A stretch of DNA of 6,093 nt, taken from positions 1 through 6,093 of the forward strand of contig CABRGI010000048.1 of assembly GCA_902470455.1 (NCBI GenBank). Reading direction: 5' to 3'. Shown piece by piece: positions 1 to 4,763 of this stretch. Source of the DNA: an uncultured Parvimonas sp. (GTDB taxonomy: Bacteria > Bacillota > Clostridia > Tissierellales > Peptoniphilaceae). How positions within the stretch are numbered: position 1 is the first letter of the stretch; each line of letters starts with the position of its first letter. Position numbers and translations under genes: made by a program. The notes under the pieces are model-generated. The model worked only from the letters and a program-made list of their open reading frames with translations. It had not been told where the DNA came from and ran no database searches.

Positions 1-39
1 TAATAAATAAAATATATTATTATGCAAATGAATGTAAAT

Positions 40-137
40 AATTCACGTCAAAAACTTAGCAAAGTAATACTCCTAATACGTCCGACTGAACCTTAGCAAA
101 ATGAATCTAGCCCTAACTTTGATTATTTACTTGTAAA
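40..137 (+). repeat. Modular intergenic repeat, copy A
   Basis: Copy A begins AATTCACGTCA (40-50), continues through a block almost identical to copy B (42-82 against 150-191: one indel and two substitutions), then carries TGAATCTAGCCCTAACTTTG (102-121) and the palindrome TTTACTTGTAAA (126-137). The 20-nt block at 102-121 is a perfect inverted match to 422-441 in copy C. The CGAC-GGAG block between these modules is decayed compared with B and C, and the GAGATCTC end of B is absent. It looks like a non-coding, palindrome-rich dispersed element; the family name is not known to me. Confidence 0.75.
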
Positions 138-237
138 GAGAATTAATAGTTCACGTCAAAATACTTAGCAAAGTAATGCTCCTAACACGTCATCTCGACT
201 GGAGTTGAGTATAGCGAAACGAAGCGGAGAGATCTCA

Positions 238-259
238 TACTTTTGCTTTAGCAAAAGTA
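238..259. repeat. Perfect hairpin with TTTA loop (repeat copy B)
   Basis: The arms TACTTTTGC and GCAAAAGTA pair perfectly over 9 bp around a TTTA loop. There is no T-tract beyond the T within the arm, so it is not a good intrinsic terminator in either direction. It belongs to the repeat cluster and shares the CTTTAG core with the hairpin at 367-388 although the outer arms differ. Confidence 0.8.
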
Positions 260-260
260 A

Positions 261-277
261 ATGTATCGTAGATACAT
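261..277. repeat. Perfect hairpin with GTA loop (repeat copy B)
   Basis: The arms ATGTATC (261-267) and GATACAT (271-277) pair perfectly over 7 bp around a 3-nt loop. It sits one base after the preceding hairpin. The inner arm GTATC/GATAC is shared with the hairpin at 367-388. Confidence 0.75.
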
Positions 278-327
278 AGACTACGAAAATATCCTACCTG
301 AAATATGTTATAATCGACTAAAAATGG

Positions 328-342
328 TTAATTCAGAATTAA
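328..342. repeat. Odd palindrome TTAATTC-A-GAATTAA
   Basis: A perfect 7+1+7 inverted repeat lies 14 bases beyond the isolated -10-like TATAAT at 309-314. It could be a protein-binding site or another relic of the repeat cluster. It is too AT-rich to exclude chance. Confidence 0.4.
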
Positions 343-366
343 GGGGCTTTATGAGATTTCCAGAGC

Positions 367-388
367 AATTGTATCTAAAGATACAATT
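367..388. repeat. Perfect hairpin with TAAA/TTTA loop (repeat copy C)
   Basis: The arms AATTGTATC (367-375) and GATACAATT (380-388) pair perfectly over 9 bp around a 4-nt loop (TAAA on plus, TTTA on minus). The GTATC/GATAC inner arm recurs at 261-277 and the loop matches the one at 238-259, so these are variants of one hairpin family. Confidence 0.8.
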
Positions 389-405
389 ACCCCGTCAGAC
401 CTACT

Positions 406-425
406 TTTGTTTACAAGTAAACAAA
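406..425. repeat. Perfect palindrome TTTGTTTAC-AA-GTAAACAAA
   Basis: A 9-bp perfect inverted repeat around a 2-nt centre. Copy A carries a shorter version of the same element at 126-137 (TTTAC-TT-GTAAA). The arm overlaps the start of the 20-nt block shared with copy A. Confidence 0.75.
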
Positions 426-514
426 GTTAGGGCTAGATTCACTTCACTTCACTCCGGTCGAAATGACGTATAAGGGACTTTGCTTTTCAAAGTGCTATGA
501 CGTGAATTTCCCAC

Positions 515-540
515 AAAAAAAGACGGTTTTCACCGTCTTT
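515..540 (-). terminator. Intrinsic terminator of the rpmH-mnmE cluster
   Basis: On the minus strand the arms AAAGACGGT and ACCGTCTTT (540-532 and 527-519) form a 9-bp stem with a 4-nt loop, followed by a run of seven T (521-515, partly inside the arm). This is a textbook rho-independent terminator for mnmE. The mnmE stop codon TAA (541-539) overlaps the base of the stem. A weaker T-rich stretch on the other side (TTTATTTT) might give some termination of plus-strand transcription. Confidence 0.9.
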
Positions 541-1909
541 ATTTTCCAATACAGAAGTTTGAAAAGATATTGTCCAAGATATTTTCGGAAATATTTTCTC
601 CAATTATTTCTCCAAGCACTTCATAGGATCTTCTTAAATCCACTTCGCAACAGTCGATAGGTACCATATTTTTTAAATCTCCATAGAAAGATTTTAAATA
701 TTCCAATGAGCTCTTTAGACTGTTTTCATGTCTTACATTTGTGATTAAAGCCTTATCCTTAATCTCTATTTTCCCATCGAAAAACATATCTATAATTGCC
801 TGTTCAAGTTTTGAAATACCTTCATTTTTCAGAGCAGAAATTTCAATTAACTCAAAATTTATCTTTTCTTTTAATTTTTCTTCATTTAATTTTTTATCCA
901 AATCTACCTTATTTAAAATTCCGATAGATTTAGTTGTATTAGCAAGATTTATTATTTTTTCGTCTTCTTCATCAAGTTCTCTTGAGATGTCGAATAGTAC
1001 CAAGTTTAAGTCGGAAGTTTCACTTGCTTCGATAGATTTTTGAACTCCGATTTTTTCAACGACATCGGCAGTTTCTCTTATCCCTGCAGTATCATTTATA
1101 TTTAACTTAATTCCTGAAAGCTCGATGTCTTCCTTAATCAAATCCCTTGTCGTTCCTGCAATATCAGTTACAATCGCTCTTTCCTGTCTTAAAATTCTAT
1201 TTAGTAGGGAAGACTTACCAACATTAGGCTTTCCGATGATTGAAACATTTATTCCGTCTTTTAAAATTTTTCCTTTATTAGACTCTCCAAGTAATTCTTC
1301 CATTTCAGCCATTAATTTTTCAGTCTTTAAAATTACATTATCAAAAGGCAATTCTTCCTGCATATCTTCTGTGAAATTGATAGAATACTCAACGAAACTT
1401 AAAATATCCAAAAGTTTTTCTCTAAACTCTTTAATCTTCTTACTCAAATGCCCTTCAAGCTGATTAATCGCACTCTTATGAGAAAACTCCGTTTTCGCCT
1501 TTATTAAGTCAATAACTCCTTCAGCTTGGGATAAATCAAGACGTCCGTTTAAAAATGCCCTTTTTGTAAATTCTCCCTTTTCTGCAAGATCCGCCCCATT
1601 TTCAAGACATAAATTTAAAACCCTTTTAAGACAAACAATTCCCCCATGAGTAAAGATTTCAACAACATGTTCTCTCGTATATGTATGAGGTGCAAACATA
1701 AAACATACCATAACTTCGTCAATGAGTTCATCCTTATCGTAAATATGACCATATTTCATTATTCTATTGGATTTTTCATTTATTTCTTTTTTATCTTGAG
1801 GTTTGAAAAAATTTTTTACAATATCTATCGACTTTTCTCCGCTAAGTCTTACAATTCCAATACCTGATTCACCTGTAGCAGTAGCAATAGCAACAATAGT
1901 ATTTTCCAT
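539..1909 (-). CDS. mnmE: tRNA modification GTPase MnmE (TrmE)
   Basis: MnmE works with MnmG to install the (carboxymethyl)aminomethyl group on C5 of the wobble uridine of certain tRNAs, using a methylenetetrahydrofolate-derived carbon; GTP hydrolysis drives the conformational cycle of the dimer. The 456-aa length is normal. The N-terminal folate-binding domain spans about 1-120 (IATATGESGIGIVRLSG, then HGG at 88-90). The helical domain carries an inserted Ras-like G domain: G1 GKPNVGKSS (226-234), the TTRD switch (253-256), G3 DTAG (273-276) and G4 NKVD (333-336). It ends in the family's CIGK, with the conserved Cys453. AAGGAG at 1920-1915 supports the start. It is the last gene of the cluster, 63 bp after jag with a hairpin between, and ends in a strong terminator. 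mnmG, its usual downstream neighbour, does not follow. Confidence 0.97.
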   Translation of the reverse strand: MENTIVAIATATGESGIGIVRLSGEKSIDIVKNFFKPQDKKEINEKSNRIMKYGHIYDKDELIDEVMVCFMFAPHTYTREHVVEIFTHGGIVCLKRVLNLCLENGADLAEKGEFTKRAFLNGRLDLSQAEGVIDLIKAKTEFSHKSAINQLEGHLSKKIKEFREKLLDILSFVEYSINFTEDMQEELPFDNVILKTEKLMAEMEELLGESNKGKILKDGINVSIIGKPNVGKSSLLNRILRQERAIVTDIAGTTRDLIKEDIELSGIKLNINDTAGIRETADVVEKIGVQKSIEASETSDLNLVLFDISRELDEEDEKIINLANTTKSIGILNKVDLDKKLNEEKLKEKINFELIEISALKNEGISKLEQAIIDMFFDGKIEIKDKALITNVRHENSLKSSLEYLKSFYGDLKNMVPIDCCEVDLRRSYEVLGEIIGENISENILDNIFSNFCIGK

Positions 1910-1938
1910 ATTTTCTCCTTGTTATTCCACAATATAAC

Positions 1939-1963
1939 AAAAGAACGTATTAAACGTTCTTTT
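1939..1963 (-). terminator. Hairpin between jag and mnmE (partial terminator or attenuator)
   Basis: The arms AAAAGAACGT and ACGTTCTTTT pair perfectly over 10 bp around a 5-nt loop, 9 bp after the jag stop codon. On the minus strand the arm ends in TTTT followed by GTTATATT, so the U-tract is short. It could lower read-through into mnmE or protect the 3' end of the upstream message. An extended -10-like TGTTATATT follows directly on the minus strand, but no -35 is evident, so a separate mnmE promoter is not established. Confidence 0.6.
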
Positions 1964-1972
1964 AATTGCATA

Positions 1973-2689
1973 TTAAAATTTAGGTTTGATAACAACCTTT
2001 CTATGTGGCTCTTCACCTTCACTCACTGTAAATACACCCTTCATATTGTGTAAAGTTGAATGAACTATTCTTCTTTCATAAGCATTCATAGGTCTAAGTC
2101 TCATAACCTTTTTATATCTTATAGCTTTTTTAGCAAAAGTCATTGCCATTTCTCTGATTGATTCTTCTTTTCTCTTCTTATATCCATTTATATCTAAGAA
2201 AACTCTCTTTTCTAAAGAAGTATTTCTTCTTGCAAAAATGCTTAAGATATATTGAATACTTTCTAAAGTTTCTCCTGACTTTCCAATTAAAACTTTAAAA
2301 TCGTCAGAATCGCTGATGTATAAATTAAGAGCTTCTTCATCTTCATCAGAAGTTACTTCGCCATTAACTCCCATTTTTAAAATCAATTCCTTTAAAAATG
2401 CTTCTATCTTTTCAATATCTTCACTCTTACAAGAATCCACTTTTTTACAGCAAGTTTCTTCAATAACTTCTTCAACAGCTTCTATCACTTCATCTACAAC
2501 TTCTTCAAAATCTTCTTTTTCTTCTTTTAAAGAAACTTCAACTAAAGCATCTCTTGCACCAAAGCCCAAGAAACCGCTCTTAGGTTTTTCTATTACTTTA
2601 ACATCAACATCTGAAATGTCGGCTGATAATTCTGCTAACGCAAGTTTAACAGCTTCATCAACAGTTTTTGCTGATTTTACAACTTTCAT
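1973..2689 (-). CDS. jag: Jag/KhpB (EloR) RNA-binding protein
   Basis: Jag (KhpB, EloR) is a cytoplasmic RNA-binding protein that in other Gram-positives partners with KhpA and influences cell elongation and division; its gene lies next to yidC in many of them. The 238 residues contain an N-terminal Jag_N domain (about 1-52) with the motif KSGFLGFGAR (37-46), an acidic helical linker (about 55-92), a KH domain with the GKSG loop (136-139) and a C-terminal R3H domain with R206-x3-H210. It is somewhat longer than the roughly 200-aa relatives because of the linker, which carries Cys80, Cys81 and Cys87. AAGGAGC (2701-2695) fixes the start 13 bp after the yidC stop, so the two are co-transcribed. 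The domain call is firm; the biological role is inferred from the family. Confidence 0.95.
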   Translation of the reverse strand: MKVVKSAKTVDEAVKLALAELSADISDVDVKVIEKPKSGFLGFGARDALVEVSLKEEKEDFEEVVDEVIEAVEEVIEETCCKKVDSCKSEDIEKIEAFLKELILKMGVNGEVTSDEDEEALNLYISDSDDFKVLIGKSGETLESIQYILSIFARRNTSLEKRVFLDINGYKKRKEESIREMAMTFAKKAIRYKKVMRLRPMNAYERRIVHSTLHNMKGVFTVSEGEEPHRKVVIKPKF

Positions 2690-2702
2690 TTTTTGCTCCT
2701 TT

Positions 2703-3404
2703 CTACTCCTTACTCATTTTTCTATTTTCGTAAGCAGTCAAAGCTAATCTTAATAAAATTTCTACAATATTTGTCATAGCCCAATAAAGTGCAAGACCTG
2801 CAGAGAAATTCTTTGCAGAAATAAATATTATCAATGGGAATATATATTTCATAGTTTCCATTGATTTTGCAGCAGGATTATCTTGTTGATCCTTATTACT
2901 CAAGTCTAAATAAATATATTGAGTAATTGCATTTATCAAAGGAAGTCCATAGATAAGAGGATCCGGTACTGATAAATCCTTAATCCAAAGGAAGTTTTTC
3001 ATTACATTTGCATTTGCATCTCCAAAGATATATAATAATGGCTCTCTCATTACTGCAAACATCGCTAAAACTAAAATTAAGTTAAAAATCATAGGTAAAC
3101 AACCACCAAGTTGTTTAATTCCATGTTCTTTATTGAATTCCATAAGCTTAAGATTCATAGCTTGTGGATCATGTTTATATTTTTCTCTGATTTTTTGTTG
3201 CTCTTTTGCAAACTTTGCTTGAATCTTTTGATTTTTTATACTACTTAAAAATATTGGGAAAAGTACTACTTTAAAAATTATTGAAATTATTATAATACTA
3301 ATCGCTAAATATGAAATACTTGAAGGTTCCTTAGGTAAAACTGAAGCAACCCCTTCATAAATAAATTTCAATACAGATCCCATTAAATTTCTTAAAAATG
3401 CCAT
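2703..3404 (-). CDS. yidC: YidC/Oxa1/SpoIIIJ-family membrane protein insertase
   Basis: YidC inserts and folds membrane proteins, alone or with the Sec translocon. The 233-aa protein has the Gram-positive form without the large periplasmic domain: an N-terminal hydrophobic segment (about 6-23), TM1 (30-53), a basic cytoplasmic helical hairpin (54-100, with QKIREKYKHDPQAMN), the GGCLPM turn (100-105) into TM2, then TM3 (about 148-167), TM4 (about 186-198) and TM5 (about 201-222, SAGLALYWAMTN). The conserved hydrophilic-groove Arg of TM1 appears to be Lys45 here, in FKVVLFP. No lipobox cysteine lies near the N-terminus, unlike B. subtilis SpoIIIJ. AGGAGG (3415-3410) supports the start and overlaps the yidD stop, indicating tight coupling. 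Confidence 0.95.
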   Translation of the reverse strand: MAFLRNLMGSVLKFIYEGVASVLPKEPSSISYLAISIIIISIIFKVVLFPIFLSSIKNQKIQAKFAKEQQKIREKYKHDPQAMNLKLMEFNKEHGIKQLGGCLPMIFNLILVLAMFAVMREPLLYIFGDANANVMKNFLWIKDLSVPDPLIYGLPLINAITQYIYLDLSNKDQQDNPAAKSMETMKYIFPLIIFISAKNFSAGLALYWAMTNIVEILLRLALTAYENRKMSKE

Positions 3405-3413
3405 TTATTCCTC

Positions 3414-3626
3414 CTACTTTAGTGGATCATATCCACCTTTTCCAAAAGGATTACATCTTAAAATTCTCCAAATAACTAAATAACTTGCCTTAAAAAAATT
3501 GTATTTCTGATATGCCAAAATTGCATATTCAGAACAAGTCGGAGTAAATTTACATTTTCCATGTCCCCAAAGCCCCGAAATATATCTTCTATAAAATCTA
3601 ATCAACAAAATCATTAATTTTCTCAA
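3414..3626 (-). CDS. yidD: Membrane protein insertion efficiency factor YidD
   Basis: YidD is a small basic protein at the inner face of the membrane that improves YidC-dependent insertion of membrane proteins. The 70-aa product shows the whole family pattern: an N-terminal amphipathic/hydrophobic helix (about 1-16), CKFTPTCSEYA (25-35) and WRILRCNPFGKGGYDP (53-68), including Cys25, Cys30 and Cys58. The start is TTG at 3626, whose last two bases form part of the rnpA stop TGA (TTGA overlap); AAGAAGG at 3640-3634 lies 7 nt before it. An ATG at codon 5 is too far from that site. The overlap suggests translational coupling to rnpA. The gene sits directly before yidC, as expected for its role. 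Confidence 0.95.
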   Translation of the reverse strand: MRKLMILLIRFYRRYISGLWGHGKCKFTPTCSEYAILAYQKYNFFKASYLVIWRILRCNPFGKGGYDPLK

Positions 3627-3964
3627 TTTAAAACCTTCTTTAAAGCAAAATTTATAAGTCTTAACAAAGACCTCTCAAGTTCAATGTAATCAATTTCTAA
3701 AGTGTTTTTTTTCGGTAAAATTACCATTTCATAACCTAATCCTAAATCACAAACATTAAGTCTTATTATCTCTTTTATTCTTCTTTTAATCAAATTACGT
3801 TTATTTGCCTTTCCAAACTTTTTAGTAATAGAAACGCCGAACTTAACTTTTTTTCTATTTGTCGGTCGGACGAAAATGGTAAAATCTTTATTCCAAAAAT
3901 TTTTTCCACGTCTATAAACAGTTTGAAACTCTCTATTTTTTCTTAATCTAATTTCCTTATTCAT
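3623..3964 (-). CDS. rnpA: Ribonuclease P protein component (RnpA)
   Basis: RnpA is the small basic protein cofactor of RNase P, which removes 5' leaders from precursor tRNAs; it binds the catalytic RNA and the leader. The 113-aa length is typical. Visible signatures are RKNREFQTVYRRGKN (8-22), the KFGVSITKKFGKA strand-helix region (41-53) and the RNR-type motif KRNLIKRRIKE (55-65). The ribosome binding site is weak (GAAAG at about 3975-3971), unlike the strong ones of its neighbours, which fits a product needed in far smaller amounts than L34. It lies 80 bp downstream of rpmH, with a hairpin in between, and overlaps yidD by 4 bp. The RNase P RNA gene is not in the window. Confidence 0.96.
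   Translation of the reverse strand: MNKEIRLRKNREFQTVYRRGKNFWNKDFTIFVRPTNRKKVKFGVSITKKFGKANKRNLIKRRIKEIIRLNVCDLGLGYEMVILPKKNTLEIDYIELERSLLRLINFALKKVLN
3634..3640 (-). promoter_or_regulatory. Ribosome binding site that fixes the yidD TTG start
   Basis: AAGAAGG on the minus strand lies 7 nt before the TTG at 3626 and inside the end of rnpA. The next ATG (3614) would be 19 nt away, so TTG is the better start. Confidence 0.65.
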
Positions 3965-4020
3965 ATATCATCTTTCTATTTATCATACTTTATACACAAA
4001 AAAATAAAAAGCTGAATTTT

Positions 4021-4046
4021 AGAAAAGGCCACACTAATGTTGGCCT
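4021..4046 (-). terminator. Hairpin over the rpmH stop codon (partial terminator/attenuator)
   Basis: On the minus strand AGGCCA (4046-4041) pairs with TGGCCT (4031-4026), extended by two pairs after a one-base bulge, with a 4-nt loop, and is followed by TTTCT (4025-4021). The rpmH stop TAG (4047-4045) runs into the stem. The short T-run suggests incomplete termination, leaving much L34 message and less read-through into rnpA. Whether it terminates or stabilises the 3' end is inference. Confidence 0.6.
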
Positions 4047-4179
4047 ATGCTGATAAAACTTTTCTATTTTTAAGTCTTCTTCTCTTTAATACAGCTCTAC
4101 CTGCTTTTGTACTCATTCTCTTTCTAAAACCGTGAATTTTACTTCTTTTTCTTCTATTTGGTTGATAAGTTCTTTTCAT
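4045..4179 (-). CDS. rpmH: 50S ribosomal protein L34
   Basis: L34 is a tiny, highly basic protein of the large ribosomal subunit that packs against 23S rRNA. The 44-aa product begins MKRTYQPNRRKRSKIHGFRK, has the conserved RMSTKAGRAVLKRRR (21-35) and ends KVLSA. Both length and sequence are standard for the family. A very strong ribosome binding site (TAAGGAGGTG, 4200-4191) lies 11 nt before the ATG, and a near-consensus promoter lies about 60 bp upstream. It is the first gene of the cluster. In many bacteria dnaA is transcribed away from rpmH at this point; here a transporter group is found instead. Confidence 0.97.
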   Translation of the reverse strand: MKRTYQPNRRKRSKIHGFRKRMSTKAGRAVLKRRRLKNRKVLSA

Positions 4180-4190
4180 AATATAGATGA

Positions 4191-4200
4191 CACCTCCTTA
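4191..4200 (-). promoter_or_regulatory. Strong ribosome binding site of rpmH
   Basis: TAAGGAGGTG on the minus strand is almost fully complementary to the 3' end of 16S rRNA. It is the best Shine-Dalgarno in the window, in line with high L34 output. Confidence 0.85.
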
Positions 4201-4241
4201 TTATAATCACCTTTAGGTTATTTAATAAAACACTACCATAA

Positions 4242-4271
4242 ATTATAAGCTATTTTAAGTATAATTGTCAA
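4242..4271 (-). promoter_or_regulatory. Sigma-A promoter of the rpmH cluster
   Basis: On the minus strand there is a perfect TTGACA (4271-4266), an 18-bp spacer and a perfect TATAAT (4247-4242). Transcription would start near 4235, giving a leader of about 55 nt that contains the strong ribosome binding site. No equally good promoter is seen further down the cluster. Confidence 0.88.
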
Positions 4272-4341
4272 GTAAAAATACAAAAAAATTACAAATTTTT
4301 ATACAGATTCAGAGCAAAATTTTTAATTCAGAAAACAAGTA

Positions 4342-4370
4342 TTTACATTTAACAAAAATGATGATATCAT
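4342..4370 (+). promoter_or_regulatory. Probable promoter of the small-protein/ABC transporter group
   Basis: TTTACA (4342-4347), a 17-bp spacer and TATCAT (4365-4370) form a plausible sigma-A promoter about 65 bp before the first small gene, diverging from the rpmH promoter. The -10 lies inside a perfect 10-bp palindrome, ATGATATCAT (4361-4370), which could be a half of, or the whole of, a regulator site. This is an inference from sequence alone. Confidence 0.55.
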
Positions 4371-4423
4371 TAAATTAAAGTAGTAGTAAAGAGATTTAGT
4401 AAAATTTAGTTAATAGAGTATTA

Positions 4424-4455
4424 AAGGAGACTGTTATGAAAAATTCTAAAAAAAT
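4424..4455 (+). repeat. Duplicated RBS/start region, copy 1
   Basis: The 32 nt covering the ribosome binding site and first codons of the 65-aa gene match 4663-4694, before and in the 28-aa gene, at 28 of 32 positions (offset 239). The shared core is AAGGAGACTG, then TATGAA and AATTC. Three of the four differences lie in the coding part, giving MKNSKKI against MNNSRKI. Confidence 0.75.
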
Positions 4456-4633
4456 TTCAACTTTTGAGAAAATTTACTTTTGCTTTGCAATAATTTATTT
4501 GATTTTTGTTCCAATTAGATTTTACTTTTCTAAAGAGACCTTTGGTTCACATGAAAAATTATCAATTATTATTTTTAGCATATCTTTACTTATTTATACA
4601 ATAGCATATTTGAGGAAAAGACTAAATAAATAA
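4436..4633 (+). CDS. Small two-helix membrane protein of unknown function
   Basis: I do not recognise this family. The 65-aa product has a basic N-terminus (MKNSKKISTFEK), a first hydrophobic helix (about 13-30, with one Cys), a short polar loop with basic, acidic and His residues (about 33-42) and a second helix (about 43-58), ending in a basic tail (RKRLNK). It should be a two-span integral membrane protein with both ends in the cytoplasm by the positive-inside rule. The start is supported by AAAGGAGA 6 nt upstream and by a promoter at 4342-4370. It is followed by a 28-aa peptide with a closely similar start region and then by an ABC exporter, so it may be an accessory, immunity or export-related protein of that transporter; this is inference from position only. 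Confidence 0.75.
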   Translation: MKNSKKISTFEKIYFCFAIIYLIFVPIRFYFSKETFGSHEKLSIIIFSISLLIYTIAYLRKRLNK

Positions 4634-4642
4634 AAATATGAG

Positions 4643-4668
4643 TTTAAAATAATTTTTTAAATAAGGAG
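4643..4668 (+). repeat. Duplicated spacer, copy 1
   Basis: The spacer before the 28-aa gene matches the spacer before the ABC transporter (4764-4790) with two substitutions and one indel over about 27 nt, including the ribosome binding site. Low complexity (A and T runs) limits its weight, but the order of the runs is conserved. Confidence 0.6.
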
Positions 4669-4694
4669 ACTGCTATGAATAATTCCAGAAAAAT
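4663..4694 (+). repeat. Duplicated RBS/start region, copy 2
   Basis: Second copy of the block at 4424-4455 (28 of 32 identical), spanning AAGGAGACTG and the first codons of the 28-aa gene. Confidence 0.75.
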
Positions 4695-4761
4695 ATTTAG
4701 AATACTATATTTGATTTTTATCTTATCGCTTGTATTTTATAGTTTACATATAATGCAATAA
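4675..4761 (+). CDS. 28-aa hydrophobic peptide of unknown function
   Basis: This frame is below usual gene-calling limits, but it has a good ribosome binding site (AAGGAG, 4663-4668) 6 nt before ATG and a start region shared with the preceding 65-aa gene. The product starts MNNSRKIFR and continues as one hydrophobic helix (about residues 10-24), ending HIMQ. It has the charge pattern of a single-span membrane peptide or signal-like sequence, with no cleavage site, Gly-Gly leader or lipobox visible. It could be a truncated duplicate of the 65-aa gene, or a functional small membrane peptide, pheromone or regulator of the transporter that follows. The sequence does not decide between these. Confidence 0.55.
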   Translation: MNNSRKIFRILYLIFILSLVFYSLHIMQ

Positions 4762-4763
4762 TA

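Larger units (their letters stand above)
150..277 (+). repeat. Modular intergenic repeat, copy B
   Basis: Copy B starts TTCACGTCA (150-158), matches copy A up to ACGTC (187-191), then has CATCTCGACTGGAG (191-204), a purine-rich GCGAAACGAAGCGGAG stretch (214-229) and the palindrome GAGATCTC (229-236). ATCTC at 192-196 can pair with GAGAT at 229-233, closing a long imperfect hairpin. It is followed at once by two perfect hairpins (238-259 and 261-277). From memory, the CGAC-GGAG...GGAGA-ATCTC pattern resembles intergenic motifs seen in many unrelated bacteria; no search was possible. No protein is encoded. Confidence 0.75.
343..508 (-). repeat. Modular intergenic repeat, copy C (inverted)
   Basis: Read on the minus strand from 508, copy C gives AATTCACGTCA (508-498), a hairpin with ACTTTG/CAAAGT arms (493-477), ACGTCATTTCGACCGGAG (470-453), GTGAAGTGAAG, the 20-nt block at 441-422 identical to copy A, a TTTAC/GTAAA palindrome, the hairpin at 388-367, then GGAAATCTCAT (361-351) and GCCCC. 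Copies A and C form a pair of inverted arms of about 98 nt with copy B between them. Compared with B, the GAAATCTCAT end lies about 80 nt further away, as if a module had been inserted into C. No target-site duplication is evident at the outer ends. Confidence 0.75.
1..512. other. Gene-free intergenic region packed with modular repeats
   Basis: No open reading frame here has a ribosome binding site or a recognisable protein. The short frames at 261-473 and 463-660 run through hairpins and the mnmE terminator. Instead the region is a mosaic of three related repeat copies (A, B, C, listed separately) and several perfect short hairpins. Positions 1-39 are AT-rich with nothing recognisable. Positions 278-327 are unexplained; they include an isolated extended -10-like TGTTATAAT at 306-314 without a matching -35. 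The gene left of the window is not visible. Confidence 0.75.

Noticed and set aside
306..314. Extended -10 (TGTTATAAT) on the plus strand
   Set aside because: There is no -35 match at the right distance and no gene or obvious RNA downstream before the mnmE terminator.
261..473. Plus-strand 70-codon frame
   Set aside because: It runs through several hairpins of the repeat cluster, has no ribosome binding site and encodes nothing recognisable.
40..508. CRISPR array
   Set aside because: The repeats differ in orientation, length and content, and there are no regular spacers.
463..660. Plus-strand 65-codon frame
   Set aside because: It covers the mnmE terminator and the antisense of the mnmE 3' end; it is a shadow frame.
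741..2747. Plus-strand frames opposite mnmE, jag and the yidC end (741-1043, 1125-1463, 1646-1867, 2316-2747)
   Set aside because: All lie antisense to clearly conserved genes, with low-complexity Ser/Phe-rich translations and no ribosome binding sites.
3982..3987. TATGAT as a possible -10 of a separate rnpA promoter (minus strand)
   Set aside because: The upstream -35 is poor (TTTTTA) and the transcript would start on top of the rnpA ribosome binding site.
3990..3998. TTATACACA, a match to the DnaA-box consensus, in the rpmH-rnpA gap
   Set aside because: Only one box is seen, with no cluster and no dnaA gene nearby; in such AT-rich DNA a single match is likely chance.
4394..4410. Two ATTTAGT repeats 10 bp apart downstream of the plus-strand promoter
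   Set aside because: They are too short and AT-rich to separate from chance and lie after the likely transcription start.
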